The notes beneath the pieces are model-generated. The model saw only the letters and a list, made by a program, of their open reading frames with translations, had not been told where the DNA came from and searched no databases. The position numbers and the translations under genes are program-made. 24,970 nucleotides of DNA, taken from positions 1 to 24,970 of the forward strand of contig CAZNTZ010000012.1 in assembly GCA_964576135.1 (NCBI GenBank), written 5' to 3'. Shown here piece after piece: positions 1-6,471 of this stretch (within the stretch, counting starts at the first letter, position 1; each line of letters begins with the position of its first letter). Origin of the DNA: CAZNTZ01 sp964576135 (GTDB lineage: Bacteria; Pseudomonadota; Alphaproteobacteria; Rs-D84).

Positions 1-27
1 AAAATAAAATGGAAGAAAAGTAAATAA
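1..27 (+). CDS. C-terminal end of an upstream gene, possibly plsY (partial)
   Basis: One reading frame enters from the window edge, encodes KIKWKKSK and stops at TAA 25-27, overlapping the dprA start codon as TAATG. Many PlsY acyltransferases end in a lysine-rich tail after a GTEPKI-like motif, and plsY-dprA is a common alphaproteobacterial gene order. The identification is inference from eight residues and context. A second frame also closes, at TAA 21-23, so the frame itself is not certain. Confidence 0.3.
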   Translation, partial: KIKWKKSK

Positions 28-1046
28 TGTCTGACGATTTGCAAAGCAAATTGGTTTTATTACGTCTTCCGGGTGTTGGACCGGTAAAGTTTCGTCAAAT
101 TTTAACAGTGCATGGTGATCCAGATTCGGCGATCCATGCACTTGGTATTTCAAGTGATCATATTGATAATGTGAAACGCGAAATTGAATTGGCTGAAAAA
201 TTAAATATAAAATTTATATCTGATGATTCTGAGTATTACCCAAAAAAATTACTGGAAATAAAAAATCATCCACCAATTTTGTCTGTGCGTGGAAATATTG
301 ACACTTTGGTTAAGCCAACGGTTGCTATGGTTGGGACCAGACATGCAACTGGGGCAGGGCTTGCTTTTATTTCAGATTTGGCTGAATCGTTTGTTTATAA
401 TGGTTTTACAGTTGTGAGTGGAATGGCGATGGGTACAGACACAGCGGCACATAAAGGTGCACTTCGGGTCAGTGGTAATTTTCAAACCATAGCAGTTGTT
501 GCAGGCGGGGTGGATTATATTTGGCCACTTGAAAATGAAAGTCTTTATAATTATATAATTGAATGTGGCGCAGTTGTTTCTGAAATGCCTGTGGGAACGA
601 AACCTGTTGCTAATAATTTTATCCAACGAAATAGATGGATCGCTGGAATTTCCGAAAAATTAATATTGGGTGAGGCTGACGAAAAGTCTGGCAGTATGAC
701 AACAGCATCATTCGCAATTGAATTTTCCAGACCAATTTTTGCTATTCCTGGTCATCCATCCGATTCGCGAAGTTATGGTCCGAATCGATTAATTCAACAA
801 GGTATTGCAAAATTATGTATGGGTCAGACAGATTTCTTTGGTGAAAATGAAAAAAAATCATCCGATACAGAAAAGTTTGAATTCATAGAAAATGATGTTT
901 TAGATAAGCTTGGTATAATTCCTATGTCGGAATCTGTATTGGCAGAACTTGTCAAAAAAAATATCAGCGAAATAAAACGCGAACTAACAATGTTAGAATT
1001 AAAGAAACTTGCGCGAAAAGTGAACGGTGGATATATAAAATATTAA
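27..1046 (+). CDS. dprA: DprA, DNA-processing / RecA-loading protein
   Basis: The protein has 339 residues and should be cytoplasmic. DprA binds incoming single-stranded DNA during natural transformation and loads RecA. An N-terminal helical segment (about 1-70) carries a helix-hairpin-helix-like LPGVGPVKF. The Rossmann fold follows: GTRHATG (103-109), SGMAMGTDTAAHKGAL (131-146), the RNRWIAG segment (about 201-207), SGSMTTASFA and PGHPSDSRSYGPN. The C-terminal 55 residues match the winged-helix DprA domain. Length is usual for the family. The SD is GGAAG at 11-15, and the start overlaps the preceding stop codon, suggesting coupling. A hairpin terminator lies downstream. topA, the common next gene in alphaproteobacteria, is absent. 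dprA occurs in many non-competent bacteria, so competence is not implied. Confidence 0.95.
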   Translation: MSDDLQSKLVLLRLPGVGPVKFRQILTVHGDPDSAIHALGISSDHIDNVKREIELAEKLNIKFISDDSEYYPKKLLEIKNHPPILSVRGNIDTLVKPTVAMVGTRHATGAGLAFISDLAESFVYNGFTVVSGMAMGTDTAAHKGALRVSGNFQTIAVVAGGVDYIWPLENESLYNYIIECGAVVSEMPVGTKPVANNFIQRNRWIAGISEKLILGEADEKSGSMTTASFAIEFSRPIFAIPGHPSDSRSYGPNRLIQQGIAKLCMGQTDFFGENEKKSSDTEKFEFIENDVLDKLGIIPMSESVLAELVKKNISEIKRELTMLELKKLARKVNGGYIKY

Positions 1047-1054
1047 CAATATCA

Positions 1055-1088
1055 CTGTATAGACTATGTCAATACAACGTCTATACAG
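1055..1088. repeat. Perfect 10-bp inverted repeat downstream of dprA
   Basis: CTGTATAGAC (1055-1064) and GTCTATACAG (1079-1088) are exact reverse complements around a 14-nt centre. No T-tract follows, so it is not an ordinary terminator. It may be a regulator binding site, an mRNA-end structure or a mobile-element remnant. The centre contains TGTCAATACA, also present in the RHH-gene operator at 15679-15688. Confidence 0.6.
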
Positions 1089-1144
1089 GGTGCGCAAATC
1101 AGGCAAAAATCCGAATCGGAGTCAAAATTTTTATTTACAAAAAA

Positions 1145-1176
1145 GTCTTGCAAAAAACTTGCAAGACGTTTTTTTT
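1145..1176 (+). terminator. Rho-independent terminator of dprA
   Basis: GTCTTGCAA (1145-1153) pairs with TTGCAAGAC (1159-1167) around a 5-nt loop. A run of eight T residues follows at 1169-1176. It ends dprA transcription and sits 50 nt before dnaA, so attenuation of read-through into dnaA is also possible. Confidence 0.85.
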
Positions 1177-1226
1177 GATATAACTTTTGTCACAAGGAAA
1201 CGGAATTTATAACACAAAGGGGGAAC

Positions 1227-2525
1227 ATGATGCAGTTAAACGCGATCCGTAAAGTAGCGGGCTCTGTTAATCCAGAATCTGTCAAAAAATTATTGGCAGA
1301 AAAAATTGACAGCGCCGCTTTTAATTCATGGATATCGCCGCTTGGTTGTTATGTTGAAAATTCCGAAATTCGTTTTGTTGCCCAAAATATTTTTTCCGCT
1401 GATTTTATTAAACGCACTTACTTTCATATTTTACAATCTGTTGCATCAGAATTTGAATGCACAGCCTCGATCGGAATTGGTCGCAGCGCTAATTCTTTGA
1501 AACCTTTGATATCTGTAAACGATAATGAAATAAAAAAAGATTTTGAATTACATCAAATTAAAAAATCAGACGTTGTTTCATTTGATTCATTTATTTCATC
1601 TGAACAAAATGCATTTGCTTTGTCTGCGTGTCGCAAAATTGCAAGTGGCACAGCAACTTTTTCACCACTTTTTATATACGGGGCCGAAGGTTGCGGCAAA
1701 TCACTTTTGGCACGTGCCATTGAAAATGAATCATCAAATCGCGTTTTATATATGACCGGTGCACAGTTTGTTTCTGAATTTTTGCGCTCTATGTCTGAAC
1801 GTTCGGTATTTGCATTCAAAGATTTGTGCCGCGCATGTGACACATTCATTTTGGACGATATTCAAAATTTAATTGGTAAACGTGCAACATCAGATGAATT
1901 TTTATCATTGTTGATGGATTTGATAAAAATGCGCAAAAACGTTGTGATAACTTCAAACTCTGCACCTGCAGCAATGGCTGGGTTTGATCGCAGAATGCAA
2001 TCTTTGTTGGCATCTGGATTGGTTGTCGACATCGCTGCACCGAACAAAGCCGTGCGCGTAACAATGCTTACACGCACAGGTGTATCTGCCGAAGTTGCTG
2101 AATCATTAGCGGGCAGAATTGATGGTAATGGTCATTTAGTTGCCGGTGTCGCTTCTAAGATATCAGCATATTCAGAATTAATGAATGAACGTGTATCGAT
2201 TGGTGTTGCGGAAAGATTACTAGCAGATTCATTATCAAAAAATAAAACCCCACTTGCGATGGCACGTGCAATGTCTTTGAAACTTGGTGTGTCTTTTGAT
2301 GATATTGCATCTAATTCTCGGACACGTTCAATTGTTCGTGCCCGTCAGATTATGATGGCCGCTTTTAAATCGGCAACAAATTTGTCTCTTTCTGAAATTG
2401 GTCGTATTTTGGGCGATCGTGACCATGCAACAATTTTGTACGGTTTAGGTCAAATCGAAAAAATGAAAGAAACAGATTTGGTGTTATCAGCAGAAATTGA
2501 TCAAATGATAAACGAATGTAAATAA
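1227..2525 (+). CDS. dnaA: Divergent DnaA replication initiator
   Basis: 432 residues, slightly shorter than E. coli DnaA (467). Domain I (about 15-75) aligns with the DnaB/DiaA-interaction domain, domain II is a short linker, an AAA+ domain spans about 120-310 and the DNA-binding domain about 335-432. Walker A GAEGCGKS (152-159) and Walker B FILDDIQ (207-213) are intact, as is the DnaA signature around GDRDHATILYG. By eye-alignment to E. coli DnaA, sensor I Asp269 is Asn244, the box VII arginine finger Arg285 is Leu260, and sensor II Arg334 is His303. Box VII Arg281 is kept as Arg256. The SD is AAAGGGGG, with start ATG 1227. It may be the cell's only DnaA with altered nucleotide control, or a paralog. 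dnaN is 6 kb away. Confidence 0.88.
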   Translation: MMQLNAIRKVAGSVNPESVKKLLAEKIDSAAFNSWISPLGCYVENSEIRFVAQNIFSADFIKRTYFHILQSVASEFECTASIGIGRSANSLKPLISVNDNEIKKDFELHQIKKSDVVSFDSFISSEQNAFALSACRKIASGTATFSPLFIYGAEGCGKSLLARAIENESSNRVLYMTGAQFVSEFLRSMSERSVFAFKDLCRACDTFILDDIQNLIGKRATSDEFLSLLMDLIKMRKNVVITSNSAPAAMAGFDRRMQSLLASGLVVDIAAPNKAVRVTMLTRTGVSAEVAESLAGRIDGNGHLVAGVASKISAYSELMNERVSIGVAERLLADSLSKNKTPLAMARAMSLKLGVSFDDIASNSRTRSIVRARQIMMAAFKSATNLSLSEIGRILGDRDHATILYGLGQIEKMKETDLVLSAEIDQMINECK

Positions 2526-2542
2526 TAAAAAATTATTCAAAT

Positions 2543-2568
2543 AAAAATCCGGCATTTGCCGGATTTTT
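2543..2568. terminator. Bidirectional terminator between dnaA and pgsA
   Basis: AAAAATCCGGC pairs with GCCGGATTTTT around a 4-nt loop (2554-2557). Each side has an A or T run, so it serves convergent dnaA (plus) and pgsA (minus). Confidence 0.9.
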
Positions 2569-2585
2569 ATTTGTTATGTAAGTGT

Positions 2586-3158
2586 TTATTTCAATTTGCT
2601 TATAAAAACACGTGTATAACCGACAGCGGACCATATTGATGCAATCAGCGATAACCACAAAGTTATAAGTGAAATATAAAGCAAGTATTGTGTCAGGAAC
2701 ATATTATAAAAACCATAATTTACACAGAATACCCAGAAAAATATCAATGACAATGCGAGCATCTGTAATGTGGTTTTAATTTTACCCATTGAAAAACGCG
2801 ACTTTGGTACAGGCATTTCAATTTTTTGTGTTCCCAGGTATTCGCGCAGACCAGAAACATATAAATCACGACAGATCATGACGATCGCCGGTAAAATAAT
2901 CCAAAACGACTGTAAAAATAACGAAGCCAAGATAAGGCCATTTGCGACCAAGAATTTGTCGCCCATGTGATCCAGAACACCGCCAATTTTTGTTGCCGCA
3001 TTATATTTTTTTGCCAGATATCCATCAAGCCAATCCGAAATAGATGCAAGGGCGAACAGTATAAATGATATTTCATACCAGCCGTTTAACATAAACGGCA
3101 CCAAAGCAAATGCCACAACGATTCGGAAAATAGACAAAGAATTTACAAGAACTTTCAT
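2586..3158 (-). CDS. pgsA: CDP-diacylglycerol--glycerol-3-phosphate 3-phosphatidyltransferase
   Basis: A 190-residue integral membrane protein. PgsA joins CDP-diacylglycerol and glycerol-3-phosphate to make phosphatidylglycerol phosphate, the precursor of phosphatidylglycerol and cardiolipin. The CDP-alcohol phosphotransferase motif DxxDGxxA...GxxxDxxxD is present, starting DWLDGYLAKK and ending GGVLDHMGDK; the usual AR pair is AK. Several hydrophobic helices are visible at the N-terminus and in the second half. AAGGAG precedes the ATG at 3158. It lies 26 nt downstream of uvrC on the same strand, and uvrC-pgsA is a conserved proteobacterial pair, so the genes are probably co-transcribed. Other CDP-alcohol transferases such as PssA are less likely, given the length and the uvrC neighbour. 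Confidence 0.92.
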   Translation of the reverse strand: MKVLVNSLSIFRIVVAFALVPFMLNGWYEISFILFALASISDWLDGYLAKKYNAATKIGGVLDHMGDKFLVANGLILASLFLQSFWIILPAIVMICRDLYVSGLREYLGTQKIEMPVPKSRFSMGKIKTTLQMLALSLIFFWVFCVNYGFYNMFLTQYLLYISLITLWLSLIASIWSAVGYTRVFISKLK

Positions 3159-3184
3159 TTTTTACTCCTTAAGAATTATTTTAA

Positions 3185-4930
3185 TTATACCGATTCTGGA
3201 TGAAAATATAAATATATTTTTTCAGCGACAGATTTTGATATACCTGGAACAATGCTGAGTGCGCCAACATCGGCATCTGCAATCTTGTCTATGCCGCCGA
3301 AATAGCGAAGTAACGCCATTCTGCGTGAATTTCCGATTCCTTCAATGTCGTCCAGGGCACTTTGAACCATAGATTTTGCACGTGTTTTACGATGAAATGA
3401 AATTGCGAATCTGTGGGCTTCGTCGCGCACAGCGCGCATCAAAAGGAATAATTCAGAATTTTTTGCAATATCATTTGATACTTTGCCATCTGGTAAAATA
3501 AAATGTTCGTCACCTGATCGGACTTCACCTTTGGTAACACCGATTACCGGAATATCCAGATTTAATAATTTCAAAGCGTCCATCGCAATATTCCACTGGG
3601 CACGTCCGCCATCAACAATAACAAGATCAATTTTACGTTCTTTGGCAAAAGCGCGCGAAACAAATTCATTCATCATGCCAATATCATTGCCAGCCACAGA
3701 TTTGTTTTCCAGTTTAAAATGCCGATATTCAGATTTAATAAATCCATCGTGTCCGAAAACTATCATTGATCCGACAGGGTTTTTACCAAACAAGTGCGAA
3801 TTATCAAAAACCGCAGCGGCATTGATTTTCGTATCGAGCCACTTTTCCAATGCACTGACTGATTCGTTCCATCTGACAGATGTTTTAGTAAAAATTCTGC
3901 GGTTTGTATTTAATTGGCCAAGTAATGTTTTGACATATTCATCATTTGGTTTTGTATCTGCTTGTAAATTTTCAAGTTTTACATTTGTAATAAGTCTGAT
4001 TTTATTTTTTTCACGGTCAGAATTATTAAAATACAGAATTGCTTGTTCAACAATTTCAGATGGTGTCATGTCATCTATATTTTTTGGCCGAATAATTTGA
4101 TGTGATATAACTTGGCCCCCGCGCATTTTTGATATCGCCAAGGCGCCCGAATCATCAATAACAAAAAAATCTGCATCCCTTGCGTTCAGTTTACCAATTG
4201 CAGCAGTTCCAGAAAGGGCAGAAATAGAATCTCTGATTTTTGCAGCAGATTCAAAATCTTGTTTATCACTTGCATTTTTCATCTGCAGTGCTAAATCATT
4301 TATAATATCCCGTGTATCACCAGATAAAATTTTCCGCGCAATATTTATACGTACAGCATAAGATTCGTTTAATTTCGATAAATTATCTTCCTTGGAAGCC
4401 ATACATGGCGCACTGCAACGACCAATTTGATAAAGCAGACAAGGGCGCGTACGATTATTCATAAAAGAATTTGTACATGTGCGAAGTTTACAAACTTTCT
4501 GGATCAATTTAATCGTTTGATTTAATTCACCAATACCAGAATATGGACCAAAAACATCTTTTTTTGGTATAGCGCGCCCGCGAAATTTATAAAGCCTGGG
4601 GAATGGGTCAGATGTCAGTGCGAGCATCGGATACATTTTGTCATCGGTTAACAAAATGTTGTATTTTGGTTTTGCATTTTTAATTAAATCAGATTCTAAA
4701 AGTAAAGCGTCTGATTCAGTTGCTGTGGTGATAACATCAACACGTACAACTTGGCGTCGCATTATTTGTTTATGGTATGACAATTTGTCCATATTTACAT
4801 ATTGTTTTAATCTTGCGGACAGATTTTTTGCTTTGCCCACATAAAGCAGTGCACCAGACGAATCAAACATCTGGTAAACTCCCGCAGATTGAGGAATATT
4901 TTCAATCAAATCGTTGAATTGAATAGTCAT
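3185..4930 (-). CDS. uvrC: UvrABC excinuclease subunit C
   Basis: 581 residues from ATG 4930. UvrC makes both incisions in nucleotide-excision repair with UvrB. The GIY-YIG nuclease (GVYQMF...LYVGKAKN) is N-terminal. A Cys cluster follows (RTCTNSF, RPCLLYQIGRCSAPC), then a UVR motif (DFESAAKIRDSI), the RNase H-like nuclease (VFDNSHLFGK, VIVDGGRAQ) and tandem helix-hairpin-helix motifs at the C-terminus (IEGIGNSRR, VPGISKSVAEKI). The frame extends to TTG 4966, but that triplet lies in the promoter -35 and the added residues are not UvrC-like. ATG 4930 has no SD and sits 7 nt after a -10 hexamer, so the mRNA may be leaderless. pgsA follows in the same operon. Confidence 0.95.
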   Translation of the reverse strand: MTIQFNDLIENIPQSAGVYQMFDSSGALLYVGKAKNLSARLKQYVNMDKLSYHKQIMRRQVVRVDVITTATESDALLLESDLIKNAKPKYNILLTDDKMYPMLALTSDPFPRLYKFRGRAIPKKDVFGPYSGIGELNQTIKLIQKVCKLRTCTNSFMNNRTRPCLLYQIGRCSAPCMASKEDNLSKLNESYAVRINIARKILSGDTRDIINDLALQMKNASDKQDFESAAKIRDSISALSGTAAIGKLNARDADFFVIDDSGALAISKMRGGQVISHQIIRPKNIDDMTPSEIVEQAILYFNNSDREKNKIRLITNVKLENLQADTKPNDEYVKTLLGQLNTNRRIFTKTSVRWNESVSALEKWLDTKINAAAVFDNSHLFGKNPVGSMIVFGHDGFIKSEYRHFKLENKSVAGNDIGMMNEFVSRAFAKERKIDLVIVDGGRAQWNIAMDALKLLNLDIPVIGVTKGEVRSGDEHFILPDGKVSNDIAKNSELFLLMRAVRDEAHRFAISFHRKTRAKSMVQSALDDIEGIGNSRRMALLRYFGGIDKIADADVGALSIVPGISKSVAEKIYLYFHPESV

Positions 4931-4937
4931 GCTTTTT

Positions 4938-4966
4938 ATGTTAGAATAACAATTGTTAATAAGCAA
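4938..4966 (-). promoter_or_regulatory. uvrC promoter, predicted leaderless, with palindrome in spacer
   Basis: On the minus strand TTGCTT (4961-4966) and TAACAT (4938-4943) are 17 nt apart, with the uvrC ATG exactly 7 nt after the -10. The spacer contains the perfect 12-bp palindrome TAACAATTGTTA (4947-4958), a possible repressor site. It could also act on the divergent pilin gene. No alphaproteobacterial LexA direct repeat (GTTC-N7-GTTC) is seen. Confidence 0.55.
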
Positions 4967-4986
4967 TTATCAAAAAAGGATCAAAA

Positions 4987-5469
4987 ATGAAAATTTTGAA
5001 CCAAGAATCGGGACGCAGTATGATTGAAATGCTGGGCGTTTTGGCGATTATGGGGGTTATAACTGTCGGCGCTGTCGCTATGATTTCAGCCGCTATGCGA
5101 AGCCAGAAACGTAATACTGTCCAAGATGAAGTAGCCCAAATAACAACGGGTGTTCGTCAATTACTTGGTGAATATGATGATTTTTCAGGCATAGACAATT
5201 CTACGATTTTTGCAGCAATTGGTGTTTCTAATAAAAATCCATATGGTGGAAATTATGAATTGTCTGTGAATCCATCGGATACAAGACAATTTATGGTTGA
5301 AATTACTGGACTAAACAAGTCTGATTGTGAATATTTCAAGGCCAAAGCATGGTCTGATTCGGCGATTTATCAAATATCTGATGGTAAAGTAGGTGGAGCC
5401 GAGGCTGATCCATCAAATTGCACAGCCGAAAATGGTAAAAATTTAATAAGGGTAATATTCGGAGAATAA
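4987..5469 (+). CDS. Type IV pilin-like / pseudopilin protein
   Basis: 160 residues with a class III prepilin leader: a short basic start, Gly9 as the predicted prepilin-peptidase cleavage site, then RSMIE with the conserved Glu at mature position +5. A hydrophobic helix (about 15-37) would anchor it in the membrane and pack in a pilus or pseudopilus. Cys114 and Cys145 could form the C-terminal disulfide loop typical of type IV pilins. Mature residue +1 is Arg where Phe or Met is usual. The SD AAAAGGA lies at 4974-4980. No secretin, ATPase or prepilin peptidase gene is nearby, so assembly machinery must be encoded elsewhere. It lies directly upstream of rluC, whose SD overlaps its last codons. 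Confidence 0.8.
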   Translation: MKILNQESGRSMIEMLGVLAIMGVITVGAVAMISAAMRSQKRNTVQDEVAQITTGVRQLLGEYDDFSGIDNSTIFAAIGVSNKNPYGGNYELSVNPSDTRQFMVEITGLNKSDCEYFKAKAWSDSAIYQISDGKVGGAEADPSNCTAENGKNLIRVIFGE

Positions 5470-5473
5470 TTAT

Positions 5474-6466
5474 TTGATCGTTCCAATCCAAGTTTCTCCG
5501 ACCGAAGACGGCGTGCGCATAAACCGCTGGTTCGGTCGACATTATCCCAATTTGAAATTACCAGAGTTCAGAAGACTTTGCAGAACAGGGCAAATTCGAA
5601 TAAATGCGGGTCGTTGTCGCGGAAATGAAATTCTGCGTGCTGGCGATGTTATCAGAATTCCACCGCTCGCGGCGGCAAGCGCCAGATATAATAATAGTGA
5701 AAATAAATCAAATACTGGCAGTGGTGATAAATTCTCGTTGGCGGATTTAGAAATGTTACGCCGATGTATTATTCATAATGATGAAGACATAGTTGTTTTC
5801 AATAAACCAGCAGGACTTGCAGTTCAAGGTGGCACCGGAATAAAAAAGTCTGTTGACAAAATAGCTGCGGCATTGTTCCCTTATGATACAGTATTATTAG
5901 TCCACAGAATTGATCGTGAAACATCTGGGATTTTAGTCGTTGCAAAAAATCAAAATGCTGCGCAAAAATTATCCGATGAATTTCAAACGAAATCTGCGTC
6001 AAAGGAATATTTGGCTTTGCTTATGGGAAGTGTCACACCGAAATCTGGGACAATTGATACTTTTATGGTCAAGGGTCAGGTTTTAACAAATGAAGAGGCG
6101 TCGGTTTACGAAAAAGTATCTGATTCTAAACCAAGACGTGCGATTACTAAATATAAAGTACTCGGCGAATTGGATAATATTTTGACTTGGGTCCAATTTT
6201 TACCAGAGACAGGTCGTACGCATCAGTTACGTTTGCATGCTGCACAATATCTGAATGCACCAATAGTAGGCGATGATCTTTACGGTGGTGTCAGACCTTT
6301 GTCTGGTGATAATATAGATGTATTATTATCGTCAAAGCATCTGTTTCTATTTGCGAGACGTATAAGTTTTAAACATCCGCGCACCGGTAAAATTATAACA
6401 ATAGTTGCTGATTTACCAGATTTTATGAAACCAGTTGTTAAATTGCTGGGCTTGGATACAAAATAA
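5474..6466 (+). CDS. rluC: RluA-family 23S rRNA pseudouridine synthase (RluC-like)
   Basis: 330 residues. An S4 RNA-binding domain (about 13-63) precedes the pseudouridine synthase domain (about 95-300). The motif HRIDRETSG (144-152) contains the catalytic Asp147. Family members of this architecture convert uridines in 23S rRNA; RluC modifies positions 955, 2504 and 2580 in E. coli. The exact target here is inferred, and RluD is the main alternative. The start is TTG 5474, supported by GGAGA at 5461-5465, which overlaps the pilin stop region. The S4 domain begins at once, so no downstream ATG would give a complete protein. asmA follows after 5 nt. Confidence 0.88.
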   Translation: MIVPIQVSPTEDGVRINRWFGRHYPNLKLPEFRRLCRTGQIRINAGRCRGNEILRAGDVIRIPPLAAASARYNNSENKSNTGSGDKFSLADLEMLRRCIIHNDEDIVVFNKPAGLAVQGGTGIKKSVDKIAAALFPYDTVLLVHRIDRETSGILVVAKNQNAAQKLSDEFQTKSASKEYLALLMGSVTPKSGTIDTFMVKGQVLTNEEASVYEKVSDSKPRRAITKYKVLGELDNILTWVQFLPETGRTHQLRLHAAQYLNAPIVGDDLYGGVRPLSGDNIDVLLSSKHLFLFARRISFKHPRTGKIITIVADLPDFMKPVVKLLGLDTK

Positions 6467-6471
6467 ATTAA

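Noticed and set aside
1187..1213. dnaA promoter TTGTCA-N15-TATAAC
   Set aside because: The spacing is short and transcription would start on the SD itself, leaving no usable leader.
1047..1226. Replication origin next to dnaA
   Set aside because: No cluster of TTATCCACA-like DnaA boxes is visible and the interval is only 180 nt with a terminator in it.
3483..4100. A 205-codon open frame on the plus strand
   Set aside because: Antisense to uvrC, no family resemblance and no SD; uvrC motifs occupy the other strand.
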